Part shown: piece after piece, positions 43,685-52,755 of the stretch
How the letters are laid out: each line of letters starts with the position of its first letter
Numbering within the stretch: the first letter of the stretch is position 1
NCBI RefSeq assembly: GCF_004349085.1
Contig: NZ_SMFM01000001.1
Span: 744,001-808,000 of the forward strand
Direction of reading: 5' to 3'
Origin: Flavobacterium caseinilyticum
GTDB lineage: Bacteria > Bacteroidota > Bacteroidia > Flavobacteriales > Flavobacteriaceae
Length of the DNA: 64,000 bases
Notes under the pieces: model-generated
Told to the model about the DNA's origin: nothing
Database searches by the model: none
What the model saw: only the letters and a program-made list of their open reading frames with translations
Made by a program: the position numbers and the translations under genes

Positions 43685-44464
43685 TTAAGTCTGATTTACG
43701 GCTAAATGCGTATGGGTTAACCAGTCTTCTAACAAATGATTAAATTCGTCTGGACGTTCCATCATGGCCGCATGGCCACATTTGTCAATCCAGTATAGAG
43801 TAGAATTGGGTAATAATTTATGAAACTCTTCGGCAACATCCGGAGGTGTAACTTTGTCGTTTTTCCCCCAAATAATGCAGGTTTGAACATGCATTTTCGG
43901 CAAATCTTTTGCCATATTATGACGGATAGCACTTTTGGCTATTGTCAATGTTTTGATCAACTTTATTCTATCGTTTACGGATTCGTAAACTTCATCAATC
44001 AGTTCTTTTGTAGCTATTTTTGGGTCGTAAAATACGTCTTCCGCTTTTTTTCTAATATATTCATAATCACCTCTTTTTGGGTAACTATCACCCATCGCGC
44101 TTTCGTAAAGACCAGAACTTCCCGTAATTACCAGTCCGGCTACTTTTTCAGGATACATTTTAGTATGGTATAAAGCAATATGTCCACCTAAAGAATTTCC
44201 TAAAAGTATAACGCGGTCTAAGCCTTTGAAAGTGATGAAATCCTTAACATATTTCGCAAAACTTTTTACATTCGTTTTTAAAATATTCTGGGTGTAAATT
44301 GGTAAATCTGGAATAATTATTTTATACCCTTTAGTAGAAAAGTAACTGGCAACCGCGTCAAAGTTGCTAAGTCCTCCCATAAGTCCATGTAAGATGACAA
44401 TTGGAGTCCCTTCGCCTGCCTCGTAATAGCTGTATCTACCTTCTTTTTTATAGTGTTTTTCCAT
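43685..44464 (-). CDS. Alpha/beta hydrolase
   Basis: 259 residues, a serine hydrolase of the general alpha/beta fold family. Oxyanion-hole HGLMGG (26-31), nucleophile Ser91 in LLGNSLGGHIAL, a likely acid in IIWGKNDKVTPP and the catalytic His in WIDKCGHAAMMERPD. It resembles meta-cleavage or chloroperoxidase-like hydrolases, but the substrate is unknown. It precedes engB by 26 bases; a TATATTTG box on the minus strand (44501-44494) gives a leader of about 26 bases. Confidence 0.9.
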   Translation of the reverse strand: MEKHYKKEGRYSYYEAGEGTPIVILHGLMGGLSNFDAVASYFSTKGYKIIIPDLPIYTQNILKTNVKSFAKYVKDFITFKGLDRVILLGNSLGGHIALYHTKMYPEKVAGLVITGSSGLYESAMGDSYPKRGDYEYIRKKAEDVFYDPKIATKELIDEVYESVNDRIKLIKTLTIAKSAIRHNMAKDLPKMHVQTCIIWGKNDKVTPPDVAEEFHKLLPNSTLYWIDKCGHAAMMERPDEFNHLLEDWLTHTHLAVNQT

Positions 44465-44756
44465 TTTTTATAAATCCGGATTTTCAATTTTGACAAATAT
44501 AGGATTTTACAATTAAAAATGAATTTTTACAACATTTTTTAATTGTAAAATATGCTAAAAGATGTTGTAAGGTGCTTTTTTTTATCAAGGTTTAAATGGC
44601 AGATATCATTTCTTTTATTTGTTTTATTGTTAGTTTTTAAAACTTAAAATCACACGTATTTTACGCTCTTTTTCTTATAACATTACCTTTCTTACAAATA
44701 AAGGAAAAGTTAGCTAAAGTTCTGAATGTCCATAAATTAGGGGTTTTAGGTCAAAA

Positions 44757-44804
44757 GTGGTTAAACTTATTAACAAAGTGGTATATAGTGGTAAATTGTG
44801 GTAG
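44757..44804 (+). promoter_or_regulatory. Candidate MraZ-binding repeats (four GTGG cores, three in 10-bp phase)
   Basis: GTGG cores start at 44757, 44778, 44788 and 44798. The last three sit in 10-base units AAAGTGGTAT, ATAGTGGTAA and ATTGTGGTAG. MraZ of E. coli binds TGGGN repeats with 5-base spacers, and mycoplasma MraZ binds AAAGTGKNNN repeats; this array fits the second form. It lies directly before the -7 box of mraZ, at the position of the -33 region, so it probably controls the whole cluster. Confidence 0.75.
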
Positions 44805-44813
44805 TTTTTTTTA

Positions 44814-44821
44814 TATTTTTG
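44814..44821 (+). promoter_or_regulatory. -7 box of the dcw cluster promoter
   Basis: TATTTTTG, a TAnnTTTG match, 25 bases before the mraZ start. The nearest TTG (44796-44798) is 15 bases away, too close for the usual 17-23, and is inside the MraZ repeats. The promoter may therefore need an activator or be weak. Confidence 0.55.
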
Positions 44822-44846
44822 CTCTACACCATTTAATAAATTTTGT

Positions 44847-45320
44847 TTGGAGACAATAGTTGGAACATACGAATGTAAAGTCGATGCTAAAGGAAGGCTA
44901 CTTATGCCAGCCCCTTTAAAAAAGCAGCTGGCGACTTCACTTCAAAACGGATTCGTTTTGAAGCGTTCCGTTTTTCAGCCGTGTCTGGAATTATATCCGA
45001 TGCAGGAATGGGATTTGATGATGCAGCGAATCAATAAACTAAATCGATTCGTGAAGAAAAACAATGACTTTATCCGCAGGTTTACTGCTGGAGTAAAAGT
45101 GGTTGAAATTGATGCTTTGGGACGATTATTAGTGCCAAAAGATTTAGTGGTTTTTGCCAAAATTTCAAAAGAGGTAGTGTTCTCTTCAGCTGTAAATATT
45201 GTTGAGATTTGGGATAAAGATTTATACGAAAAATCAATAAGCGGTGAAGATGTAGATTTTGCAGATTTAGCCGAAGAAGTAATGGGAAACATAAATGACG
45301 ACGACAATGGAATATCATAA
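44847..45320 (+). CDS. mraZ: MraZ transcriptional regulator
   Basis: 157 residues, the first gene of the dcw cluster. It begins with TTG at 44847, giving the expected N-terminus ETIVGTYECKVDAKGRLLMP; no ATG exists at that place. Two MraZ/AbrB-type repeats are seen, with the DAKGRLLMP and DALGRLLVPKDL motifs at about residues 12 and 85, the DxxGR sequence being the family signature. MraZ forms rings and binds repeats in its own promoter. The 3' end overlaps rsmH by 26 bases. Confidence 0.95.
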   Translation: METIVGTYECKVDAKGRLLMPAPLKKQLATSLQNGFVLKRSVFQPCLELYPMQEWDLMMQRINKLNRFVKKNNDFIRRFTAGVKVVEIDALGRLLVPKDLVVFAKISKEVVFSSAVNIVEIWDKDLYEKSISGEDVDFADLAEEVMGNINDDDNGIS

Positions 45321-46203
45321 TCCGGTTTTGCTTCAGGCATCAGTAAATGGTTTAAATATAAAGCCTGACGGCATTTATGTAGATGTAACTTTCGGCGGAG
45401 GCGGTCATTCAAAAGAGATTTTGAAACGGCTTGGGCCAAACGGAAAGTTATTTGCTTTTGATCAGGATGAAGACGCATTAGCGAATACGCTGCAAGACGA
45501 AAGATTTACGCTGATTAATGAAAATTTCCGTTTTATAAAACGGTTTTTACGTTTTTATGGGGTAAAAAATGTGGACGGGATTTTAGCCGATTTAGGAGTT
45601 TCGTCCCATCAGTTTGATGTTCCGGAAAGAGGTTTTTCTACTCGTTTTGATGCTGGACTGGATATGCGAATGAGCCAGAAAAACGATTTGAATGCATATC
45701 GAGTAGTGAATGAATATGATGAGACGAATTTAAAAAGAGTGTTTTTGGATTATGGTGAATTGAAAAATGCACCTGCTTTAGCTAGAACAATTATAGAGGC
45801 CCGAGAGCAGCAGACCATAAAAACAACAGATGACTTGAAAGAGGTTTTGGCGCGTTATTTACCTGAAAGAGTTAAAAATAAAATTTTGGCGCAAATCTAT
45901 CAGGCGATCCGAATTGAAGTAAATCAGGAAATGGATGTTTTGAAAGAGTTTTTGGAACAGTCGTTAGAAATATTAAATCCGGGCGGAAGACTTAGTGTTA
46001 TTTCGTACCACTCATTAGAGGACAGGTTAGTAAAAAGGTTTGTCAAAAACGGAATGTTTGAAGGGGAACCTGAACGAGACTTTTTTGGAAATTTTTCTGT
46101 GCCATTTAAAACTATTGGAAAATTAATTGTTCCGGATGCCGCTGAAATAAAAGAAAACAATAGAGCCAGAAGTGCGAAATTAAGAATTGCTGAAAAGAAA
46201 TAA
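45295..46203 (+). CDS. rsmH: 16S rRNA (cytosine1402-N4)-methyltransferase
   Basis: 302 residues. SAM-binding motif VDVTFGGGGHSKEILKRLG and FDQDEDALANT, the conserved ADLGVSSHQFDVPERGFS and SYHSLEDRLVKRFVKNGM are all present, and the inserted helical domain (about 105-200) is normal. It methylates N4 of C1402 in 16S rRNA. Starts inside mraZ; I use ATG 45295, but the ATG at 45307 (MEYHNPVLL) is an alternative. About 105 bases with two hairpins separate it from ftsL. Confidence 0.95.
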   Translation: MTTTMEYHNPVLLQASVNGLNIKPDGIYVDVTFGGGGHSKEILKRLGPNGKLFAFDQDEDALANTLQDERFTLINENFRFIKRFLRFYGVKNVDGILADLGVSSHQFDVPERGFSTRFDAGLDMRMSQKNDLNAYRVVNEYDETNLKRVFLDYGELKNAPALARTIIEAREQQTIKTTDDLKEVLARYLPERVKNKILAQIYQAIRIEVNQEMDVLKEFLEQSLEILNPGGRLSVISYHSLEDRLVKRFVKNGMFEGEPERDFFGNFSVPFKTIGKLIVPDAAEIKENNRARSAKLRIAEKK

Positions 46204-46215
46204 TTTCTACCCTAT

Positions 46216-46301
46216 CTCTCCGTATTGGAGTTTTTATCAAGGGAAAACAAATACTAACTTTTAACATCTCGGCCGCCTATCCTTTGGATAGGCCCGGGGA
46301 G
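46216..46301 (+). promoter_or_regulatory. Two hairpins in the rsmH-ftsL gap
   Basis: Hairpin 1: CTCC-GTATT-GGAG followed by TTTTT (46218-46235), terminator-like but with only a 4-bp stem. Hairpin 2: GCCTATCC-TTT-GGATAGGC (46275-46293), perfect 8-bp stem in a GC-rich patch, ending about 15 bases before the ftsL ATG. The rest of the cluster has almost no gaps, so this is a plausible attenuation or RNA-processing site. Confidence 0.5.
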
Positions 46302-46308
46302 AAGACAA

Positions 46309-46659
46309 ATGAAAAACGGAGTTTACAGCCTATTAAAAGCGAAGTTTCTGATAAATGATGACGCTGTGAAGAACTGGCGTTTCATCGTTTTTATAATTCT
46401 TTTGGCTATTGTTATGATTGCAAATACCCAGCGATTTGAACAAAAAGTATTCATGATCGCTGAGCTGACAAATAAAGTTAAGGAATTGCGCTCAGAATTT
46501 GTTGACAGACGTTCAGAGTTAATGAAATTGAAGATGGAATCCACTGTTTCTGAGAAAATGATCGAAAAAGAAATTTTCCCCTCGACAGTTCCTCCAGTAA
46601 AAATAAAGGTTAAAAAAGAAGAAAAAGAGAAAAACTTTTTACAAAAAATATGGCAGTAG
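46309..46659 (+). CDS. ftsL: FtsL-like cell division protein
   Basis: 116 residues with one membrane helix at about 22-39 (WRFIVFIILLAIVMIAN) and a periplasmic coiled-coil leading to a Lys/Glu-rich end (VKKEEKEKNFL). Position between rsmH and ftsI, size and topology are those of FtsL in other Bacteroidota; sequence similarity to E. coli FtsL is low. It would join FtsQ and the FtsB role at the septum and recruit FtsI/FtsW. The last 10 bases overlap ftsI. Confidence 0.75.
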   Translation: MKNGVYSLLKAKFLINDDAVKNWRFIVFIILLAIVMIANTQRFEQKVFMIAELTNKVKELRSEFVDRRSELMKLKMESTVSEKMIEKEIFPSTVPPVKIKVKKEEKEKNFLQKIWQ

Positions 46660-48653
46660 AAGATAAATACATATCCTACAGAATTTATCTGGTAGCTTTT
46701 TTCATCTTTTTGATGGCCATTGCGATTGCTGTTAAGTTGACAAATATTCAGTGGGTTGAAGGTGATTATTACAGAAAATTAGCCAAAGAAAGAACAGTTA
46801 GAAATTTTGTGATTCCTGCCAATAAAGGAAATATTTATTCTGCGGATGGAAGCCTTTTGGCCACATCAATTCCGAATTATGAAATACGTTTTGATGCTTT
46901 GGCTCCAAAGGCAGAATCCTTCGAAAAAAATGTAAAGTCATTATCCGATTCTTTATCTACAGTTTTAGGAAAGCCTGCCAGCTTTTTTGAAAACGAACTT
47001 CGAAAAGCGAGAGCGAATAAAAACAGGTATTATTTGTTAGCCCGTAATTTGAGCTACACGCAGTATTTTAAAATCAAAGGGTTTCCATTGTTTAATTTGG
47101 GGGCTTACAAAGGAGGAATTATAATTGAACAGGAAACCGTAAGAGAACATCCGATAGGGAAAATTGCCGAGCGCACTGTAGGTTACGAGCGAACTTCAAA
47201 TGGTGAATCACTCGAGGGAAAAGGAATTGAATGGGCTTTTAGAAAATATCTGAATGGAAAAGACGGTAAGATTTTAAAACAAAAAATAGCAAAAGGACAG
47301 TGGAAACCCATCCGTGACGTTAATGAGGTAGATCCTCAAGATGGCTATGATGTCATATCGACAATTGATGTTTATGTCCAGGATATAGCACATCACGCTT
47401 TGCTAAAACAATTGGAATTGTATCAGGCTGAACATGGTTGTGTGGTGGTTATGGAAACTAAAACGGGTCATGTAAAAGCAATTTCAAATCTGGGGAGAGC
47501 TAAAGACGGAACCTATTATGAAACTACTAACTATGCGGTAGCCGAATCACACGAGCCGGGTTCTACTTATAAATTAGCAGATTTAATGGCGCTGCTAGAG
47601 GATAAAAAAGCGGATACCAGTACTGTTTACGACAGTAAAGGGGGAATCGTGGTGTATTCCGGGAAAAAAGTGCGCGATTCACATGAAGGTGGTTACGGAA
47701 AAATTTCTTTGGCGCGAGGCTTTGAAGTTTCTTCAAATACAGTTATGGTTCAGGCGGTATATGATGCGTATAAAGATGAGCCTTTAAAATTTGTAAACCA
47801 TCTTAACAATTTCGGATTAAATAAACCATTAGGACTATCGATTAAAGGCGAAGGAAGACCTTATATTCCGCAGCCAAGTGATAAAAATTGGTCAAATATT
47901 TCGCTTCCGTGGATGGCTTTTGGATATGGCGTTTCTATCACTCCTATGCAAACTTTAGCTTTTTATAATGCAGTTGCCAATAATGGTGAAATGGTTAAAC
48001 CTCAATTTGTTTCTGAAATAAAAGAATGGAACAGAACCATCAAAAAATACGAAAAAGAAGTTTTGAATCCGAGAATTTGTTCCCCACAAACTATTGCAAA
48101 ATTAAGAGCAGTTCTGGCAAATGTTGTAAAAAAGGGAACAGGTTCAAAATTATATTCTAAAGATTTTTCAATGGCGGGAAAAACAGGAACGGCACAGGTG
48201 AATTACGGAAAGGCAGGAGGAGCAGGAAAATATTATGCTTCCTCTTTTGTGGGTTATTTCCCGGCAGACAAACCAATGTATTCTTGTATAGTTGTCGTGC
48301 ATAAACCAAGTACAGCGCTGAATAATTATTATGGTGCGGATGTGGCAGGGCCAGTTTTTAAGAGGATCGCTCAGAAGATTTTTACTGATGCACCATCGAC
48401 AAATGAGATTAAAAACTTAGACAAGAAAATTCCTAAACAAGAAAGCAATTACGATTCCTATTTTGTTAAATCAAATAAGAACCAAAAGTTAATTCCAAAT
48501 CTAAAAGGGATGTCAGGTATGGATGCTGTAGCTTTATTAGGGAATTTGGGTATCAAAGTAAAGGTAATAGGAATTGGAAAAGTTAAAAAACAGTCGTTAG
48601 AAGCGGGACAAGTTTTAGAAAAAAATAGAACGATACTATTGGAATTATCATGA
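46650..48653 (+). CDS. ftsI: Septal penicillin-binding protein (class B transpeptidase) with a C-terminal PASTA domain
   Basis: 667 residues, N-terminal membrane anchor at about 11-30. Transpeptidase motifs: Ser305-Thr-Tyr-Lys308 (EPGSTYK), Ser361-Ser-Asn363 and Lys511-Thr-Gly-Thr (AGKTGTA). Dimerisation domain from about 50 with VIPANKGNIYSADGSLLATS. One PASTA domain at the C-terminus (about 610-667, LIPNLKGMSGMDAVALLGN). It crosslinks septal peptidoglycan with FtsW. It overlaps ftsL by 10 bases and murE by 4 bases (ATGA). FtsI-like proteins with PASTA domains are typical for Bacteroidota and Gram-positives. Confidence 0.95.
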   Translation: MAVEDKYISYRIYLVAFFIFLMAIAIAVKLTNIQWVEGDYYRKLAKERTVRNFVIPANKGNIYSADGSLLATSIPNYEIRFDALAPKAESFEKNVKSLSDSLSTVLGKPASFFENELRKARANKNRYYLLARNLSYTQYFKIKGFPLFNLGAYKGGIIIEQETVREHPIGKIAERTVGYERTSNGESLEGKGIEWAFRKYLNGKDGKILKQKIAKGQWKPIRDVNEVDPQDGYDVISTIDVYVQDIAHHALLKQLELYQAEHGCVVVMETKTGHVKAISNLGRAKDGTYYETTNYAVAESHEPGSTYKLADLMALLEDKKADTSTVYDSKGGIVVYSGKKVRDSHEGGYGKISLARGFEVSSNTVMVQAVYDAYKDEPLKFVNHLNNFGLNKPLGLSIKGEGRPYIPQPSDKNWSNISLPWMAFGYGVSITPMQTLAFYNAVANNGEMVKPQFVSEIKEWNRTIKKYEKEVLNPRICSPQTIAKLRAVLANVVKKGTGSKLYSKDFSMAGKTGTAQVNYGKAGGAGKYYASSFVGYFPADKPMYSCIVVVHKPSTALNNYYGADVAGPVFKRIAQKIFTDAPSTNEIKNLDKKIPKQESNYDSYFVKSNKNQKLIPNLKGMSGMDAVALLGNLGIKVKVIGIGKVKKQSLEAGQVLEKNRTILLELS

Positions 48654-50113
48654 GTATACTAAAAGACATATTATACAAAGTAGCTATCGAAGCTGTAAAA
48701 GGTTCGACGGATATTGCTGTAAACAAAATGGATTTTGATTCTAGAAAAATCGAGTCAAATGATGTTTTTGTGGCTATTCGTGGTTCCATTTCAGATGGTC
48801 ATGATTTTATTGAAAAAGCAATTCAGCTGGGAGCAGTTGCTATTGTATGCGACACATTTCCTGAAAATATTGCCAAAGGAATTACTTATGTTCAGGTGAA
48901 AGATACGAATTCGGCCTTAGCATTTATGGCTGCAAATTATTTCGGAAATCCTTCACAAAACTTGAAATTGGTTGGAATAACAGGAACAAACGGTAAAACT
49001 ACAATTGCTTCTTTATTGTACCAATTGTTTAAAAAAGCAGGTTTTAAAGTAGGATTGCTTTCGACAGTTAAAATATTAGTTGACGAAATAGAATACAAAG
49101 CGACACATACGACGCCAGATTCGATTACAATAAATCATTATCTGAAAGAAATGGTCGAAAACGGTGTTGAATACTGTTTTATGGAAGTGAGTTCGCATGG
49201 AATTCACCAAAAAAGAACGGAAGCATTGCATTTCGTAGGTGGAATTTTCACCAATTTGTCTCACGACCATTTGGATTATCATCCAACTTTTGCAGAATAC
49301 AGAGATGTAAAAAAATTATTCTTTGATCATTTGCCTAAAACAGCCTTTGCATTGACCAATATTGATGATAAAAATGGAACGGTAATGTTGCAGAATACTG
49401 CGGCCAAAAAATTGACTTACGCTTTAAAATCGTATGCCGATTACAAGGCTCAAATTTTGGAAAATCAATTGTCAGGTCTGTTGTTGAAAATAAACGGAAA
49501 TGAAGTTTGGGTAAAACTAATCGGAACATTTAACGCCTATAATTTATTGGCTATATATGGAACTGCGATTGAATTGGGGATGGAAAGTCTTGAGGTACTT
49601 CGATTGTTATCTGATTTAGAAAGTGTTTCGGGGCGGTTCCAATATATTGTTTCGGCTTCAAATATTACGGCAATTGTGGATTATGCGCACACACCGGATG
49701 CTTTGGAAAATGTGCTGAAAACAATTAATGATATCCGTACTAAAAATGAGCAACTAATTACAGTTGTAGGTTGCGGAGGAAATAGAGACAAAACTAAGCG
49801 ACCAATTATGGCTGGTATTGCATCGGACTTGAGTGATAAAGCAATTTTTACTTCGGATAATCCAAGAAATGAAGATCCGGAAGTAATTATTACGGAGATG
49901 GAACAAGGGGTTGCTCCTCAGAATTATAAAAAAGTGTTGACCATTACTGATAGAAAACAAGCTATAAAAACGGCATGTCAATTGGCTCAGCCAAATGATA
50001 TTATCTTAATTGCAGGAAAAGGACATGAAACATATCAGGAGATAAATGGAATTCGCCATGATTTTGATGATATGAAAATAGTTAAAGAGATATTAGATCA
50101 ACTCCATAAATAG
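48650..50113 (+). CDS. murE: UDP-N-acetylmuramoyl-tripeptide synthetase (meso-DAP adding)
   Basis: 487 residues. ATP-binding GITGTNGKTTIAS (about 108-120). The sequence FTSDNPRNEDPE carries the DNPR signature of enzymes that add meso-diaminopimelate, so the wall is of the DAP type; this agrees with the L,D-transpeptidases in the window. Mur ligase middle motif SSHGIHQKRTEALHF and C-terminal domain VVGCGGNRDKTKRP. The start overlaps the ftsI stop. Confidence 0.96.
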   Translation: MSILKDILYKVAIEAVKGSTDIAVNKMDFDSRKIESNDVFVAIRGSISDGHDFIEKAIQLGAVAIVCDTFPENIAKGITYVQVKDTNSALAFMAANYFGNPSQNLKLVGITGTNGKTTIASLLYQLFKKAGFKVGLLSTVKILVDEIEYKATHTTPDSITINHYLKEMVENGVEYCFMEVSSHGIHQKRTEALHFVGGIFTNLSHDHLDYHPTFAEYRDVKKLFFDHLPKTAFALTNIDDKNGTVMLQNTAAKKLTYALKSYADYKAQILENQLSGLLLKINGNEVWVKLIGTFNAYNLLAIYGTAIELGMESLEVLRLLSDLESVSGRFQYIVSASNITAIVDYAHTPDALENVLKTINDIRTKNEQLITVVGCGGNRDKTKRPIMAGIASDLSDKAIFTSDNPRNEDPEVIITEMEQGVAPQNYKKVLTITDRKQAIKTACQLAQPNDIILIAGKGHETYQEINGIRHDFDDMKIVKEILDQLHK

Positions 50114-50119
50114 AGAAAT

Positions 50120-51349
50120 ATGCTGTATTACTTATTTGAATATTTAGACAAAACATTAGATGTACCTGGAACAGGCGTATTTCAGTACATAACATTCAGA
50201 TCTGCACTTGCATTTTTGCTCTCGCTACTTCTGTCCACGATTTATGGAAAGAGAATAATTAGCTTTTTGCAAAGACAGCAAGTAGGAGAAACTGTACGAG
50301 AGCTTGGTTTAGCTGGACAAAATGAAAAAGCAGGAACGCCAACGATGGGAGGGTTAATTATCATATTTGCAACATTGGTTCCAGTTGTATTATTTTCAAA
50401 ATTGCAGAATATTTATATAGTTTTATTAATAGTTACCACACTTTGGATGGGAACAATTGGTTTTATAGATGATTATATTAAAATTTTCAAGAAAGATAAA
50501 GCGGGTTTAAAAGGAATATTTAAAGTTTTTGGACAGGTAGGTTTAGGTTTAATAGTTGGTGCAGTCCTTTATTTTAGTCCTGCTGTAACCGTTCGCACTG
50601 ATACCTCTACATCAGATATTTTTAGAGCGCCAACAGAAACGGTGATTTTGCCCGGGCCAATTGAGGAAAAATCTACTGCGACAACAATTCCTTTCTTTAA
50701 AAATAATGAATTTGACTATGCCGAATTGTTGGCATGGACAGGTGAAGGATATGAAAAATGGGCTTGGTTAATTTTTATTCCGGTGGTGATTTTCATCATT
50801 ACCGCGGTTTCCAACGGCGCTAATTTAACAGATGGAATTGACGGTTTGGCTGCGGGAACGTCAGCTATTTCAGTGCTTGCTTTAGGAATATTTACATTCG
50901 TTTCCGGAAATATCATTTTTTCGAACTATCTGAATATTATGTATATTCCTAATTCAGGGGAAATGACTGTTTTTATTGCCGCATTCGTGGGGTCATTGAT
51001 TGGATTTCTTTGGTATAACTCGTACCCGGCATCGGTTTTTATGGGAGATACAGGAAGTTTGACGATCGGTGGAATTATTGCGGTTCTGGCAATTGCAGTT
51101 CGAAAAGAAATGCTGATCCCGTTATTTTGTGGTATTTTTCTTGTCGAAAATTTCTCCGTAGTTCTTCAGGTAAGTTATTTCAAGTATACAAAGAAACGCT
51201 TTGGCGAAGGCCGAAGAATATTTTTAATGTCTCCTTTACACCATCATTATCAGAAAAAAGGATATCACGAAAGTAAAATCGTAACCCGGTTTTGGATTGT
51301 TGCTATTATGCTGGCCATATTGTCAATTGTTACTTTAAAATTAAGATAA
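50120..51349 (+). CDS. mraY: Phospho-N-acetylmuramoyl-pentapeptide-transferase
   Basis: Makes lipid I from UDP-MurNAc-pentapeptide and undecaprenyl phosphate in the inner membrane. 409 residues with about ten helices. Conserved [19 protein letters not shown] (Asp-Asp), [12 protein letters not shown] and [11 protein letters not shown], and the [11 protein letters not shown] cytoplasmic loop. Between helices 5 and 6 there is a hydrophilic insertion of about 60 residues (about 155-215, [17 protein letters not shown] and onward) that E. coli MraY (about 360 residues) lacks. Gap of 6 bases to murE; 1 base to murD. Confidence 0.95.
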   Translation: MLYYLFEYLDKTLDVPGTGVFQYITFRSALAFLLSLLLSTIYGKRIISFLQRQQVGETVRELGLAGQNEKAGTPTMGGLIIIFATLVPVVLFSKLQNIYIVLLIVTTLWMGTIGFIDDYIKIFKKDKAGLKGIFKVFGQVGLGLIVGAVLYFSPAVTVRTDTSTSDIFRAPTETVILPGPIEEKSTATTIPFFKNNEFDYAELLAWTGEGYEKWAWLIFIPVVIFIITAVSNGANLTDGIDGLAAGTSAISVLALGIFTFVSGNIIFSNYLNIMYIPNSGEMTVFIAAFVGSLIGFLWYNSYPASVFMGDTGSLTIGGIIAVLAIAVRKEMLIPLFCGIFLVENFSVVLQVSYFKYTKKRFGEGRRIFLMSPLHHHYQKKGYHESKIVTRFWIVAIMLAILSIVTLKLR

Positions 51350-51350
51350 T

Positions 51351-52682
51351 ATGAGGCTAGTAATTTTAGGGGGCGGTGAAAGTGGCGTTGGGACTGCTAT
51401 TCTGGGTAAGAAAAAAGGATATGAAGTTTTCGTGTCTGATTTTGGAAAGATAAAAGGAAATTACAAAGAAGTTCTTCTCATTAATGGAATTGCTTGGGAA
51501 GAGGGAAAGCATACGGATGATTTGATTTTGAATGCTGATGTGGTGATGAAAAGCCCGGGTATTCCCGATAAATCTCCAATAGTTCAAAAGCTTTTAAATA
51601 AAGGAATTTCGGTTGTTTCTGAAATTGAGTTTGCAGCTCCTTTTACTGATGCAGTAATAATAGGGATCACGGGAAGCAATGGAAAAACGACCACTACGAT
51701 GCTCACTCATCATTTGCTGAAATCAGCAGGTTTAAATGTAGGATTGGGAGGAAATATCGGTAAGAGTTTTGCTTGGCAAATAGCCGATAATAAATATGAT
51801 TCCTACGTGCTGGAGTTAAGCAGTTTTCAATTGGATGGAATTAAAAAGTTTAAGCCGCACATTGCCATTATTACAAATATCAGTCCGGATCATTTGGATC
51901 GATACGATTATAAATATGAGAATTATATTGATGCAAAGTTTAGAATAACGATGAATCAAACGGAGGATGATTATCTCATATATGATGCGGATGATGAAGC
52001 CATAAACGAATGGTTCATGACGCACACAACAAAAGCAAAATTAATTCCTTTTTCATTGACTAAAATTTTCAATGAAGGGGCATATATAAAAAACAATAAA
52101 ATGGAAATAAAGATTAATCAAGAAGAGTTTAAAATGGATACAGAACACATTGCTTTAGAAGGAAAACATAATATAAAAAACGCAATGGCAGCAACCTCTG
52201 TGGCAAAATTAATGCAAATAAGAAAGGCTACGATCAGAGAGAGTCTTTCTAATTTTCAAGGAGTAGAACACCGTCTTGAAAAAGTTTTAAAAATTCAAAA
52301 TGTTCAATATATAAATGACTCAAAAGCAACAAATGTCAACGCTACTTTTTTTGCTTTAGACAGTATGAACACGCCAACGGTTTGGATTGTTGGTGGTGTT
52401 GATAAAGGAAATGATTATAACGAACTGATGTCATTAGTTCGTGAAAAAGTGAAAGCGATTATTTGCCTTGGTGTAGATAATAAAAAAATTATCGATGTTT
52501 TTGGAAATGTGGTAGACATGATGATCGAAGTTTCCAACATGAATGATGCTGTGAAAATGGCGCAGCGATTATCAGAAAAGGGAGATACTGTTTTATTATC
52601 GCCTGCTTGCGCTAGTTTTGATTTATTCGAAAACTATGAGGATAGAGGAAATCAATTCAAACAGGCAATTAAGAATTTATAG
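51351..52682 (+). CDS. murD: UDP-N-acetylmuramoylalanine--D-glutamate ligase
   Basis: 443 residues. ATP motif GITGSNGKTTTTML (about 103-116), middle-domain NISPDHLDRY, the catalytic EHRLE and NDSKATNVNATFFAL, and VWIVGGVDKGNDYNEL. The N-terminal Rossmann-like UDP-binding part begins RLVILGGGESGVGTAILG. It adds D-glutamate to UDP-MurNAc-L-Ala. Follows mraY by one base. Confidence 0.96.
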   Translation: MRLVILGGGESGVGTAILGKKKGYEVFVSDFGKIKGNYKEVLLINGIAWEEGKHTDDLILNADVVMKSPGIPDKSPIVQKLLNKGISVVSEIEFAAPFTDAVIIGITGSNGKTTTTMLTHHLLKSAGLNVGLGGNIGKSFAWQIADNKYDSYVLELSSFQLDGIKKFKPHIAIITNISPDHLDRYDYKYENYIDAKFRITMNQTEDDYLIYDADDEAINEWFMTHTTKAKLIPFSLTKIFNEGAYIKNNKMEIKINQEEFKMDTEHIALEGKHNIKNAMAATSVAKLMQIRKATIRESLSNFQGVEHRLEKVLKIQNVQYINDSKATNVNATFFALDSMNTPTVWIVGGVDKGNDYNELMSLVREKVKAIICLGVDNKKIIDVFGNVVDMMIEVSNMNDAVKMAQRLSEKGDTVLLSPACASFDLFENYEDRGNQFKQAIKNL

Positions 52683-52755
52683 AAATGTTAGAAGTTTAAA
52701 GTTTTAGGTTAAAAAACTGTAAACATCAAACACAAAAAGTTTAAACAAATAAAAA

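Larger units (their letters stand above)
44465..44846. other. Divergent intergenic region before the dcw cluster
   Basis: 382 bases between the alpha/beta hydrolase (minus) and mraZ (plus). Contents: the hydrolase promoter box at 44494-44501; a hairpin of ACAACAT/ATGTTGT type at 44527-44570 (14-bp stem with one G-U, 16-base loop); the MraZ-like repeat array at 44757-44804; and the mraZ -7 box at 44814-44821. No ORF. Confidence 0.7.

Noticed and set aside
44975..45478. Minus-strand frame of 167 codons across mraZ and rsmH
   Set aside because: It is the shadow of two well-identified genes on the other strand.
46650..48653. Possibility that the PBP is a class A or elongation-specific enzyme
   Set aside because: No glycosyltransferase domain; gene order and PASTA domain fit the septal class B type.
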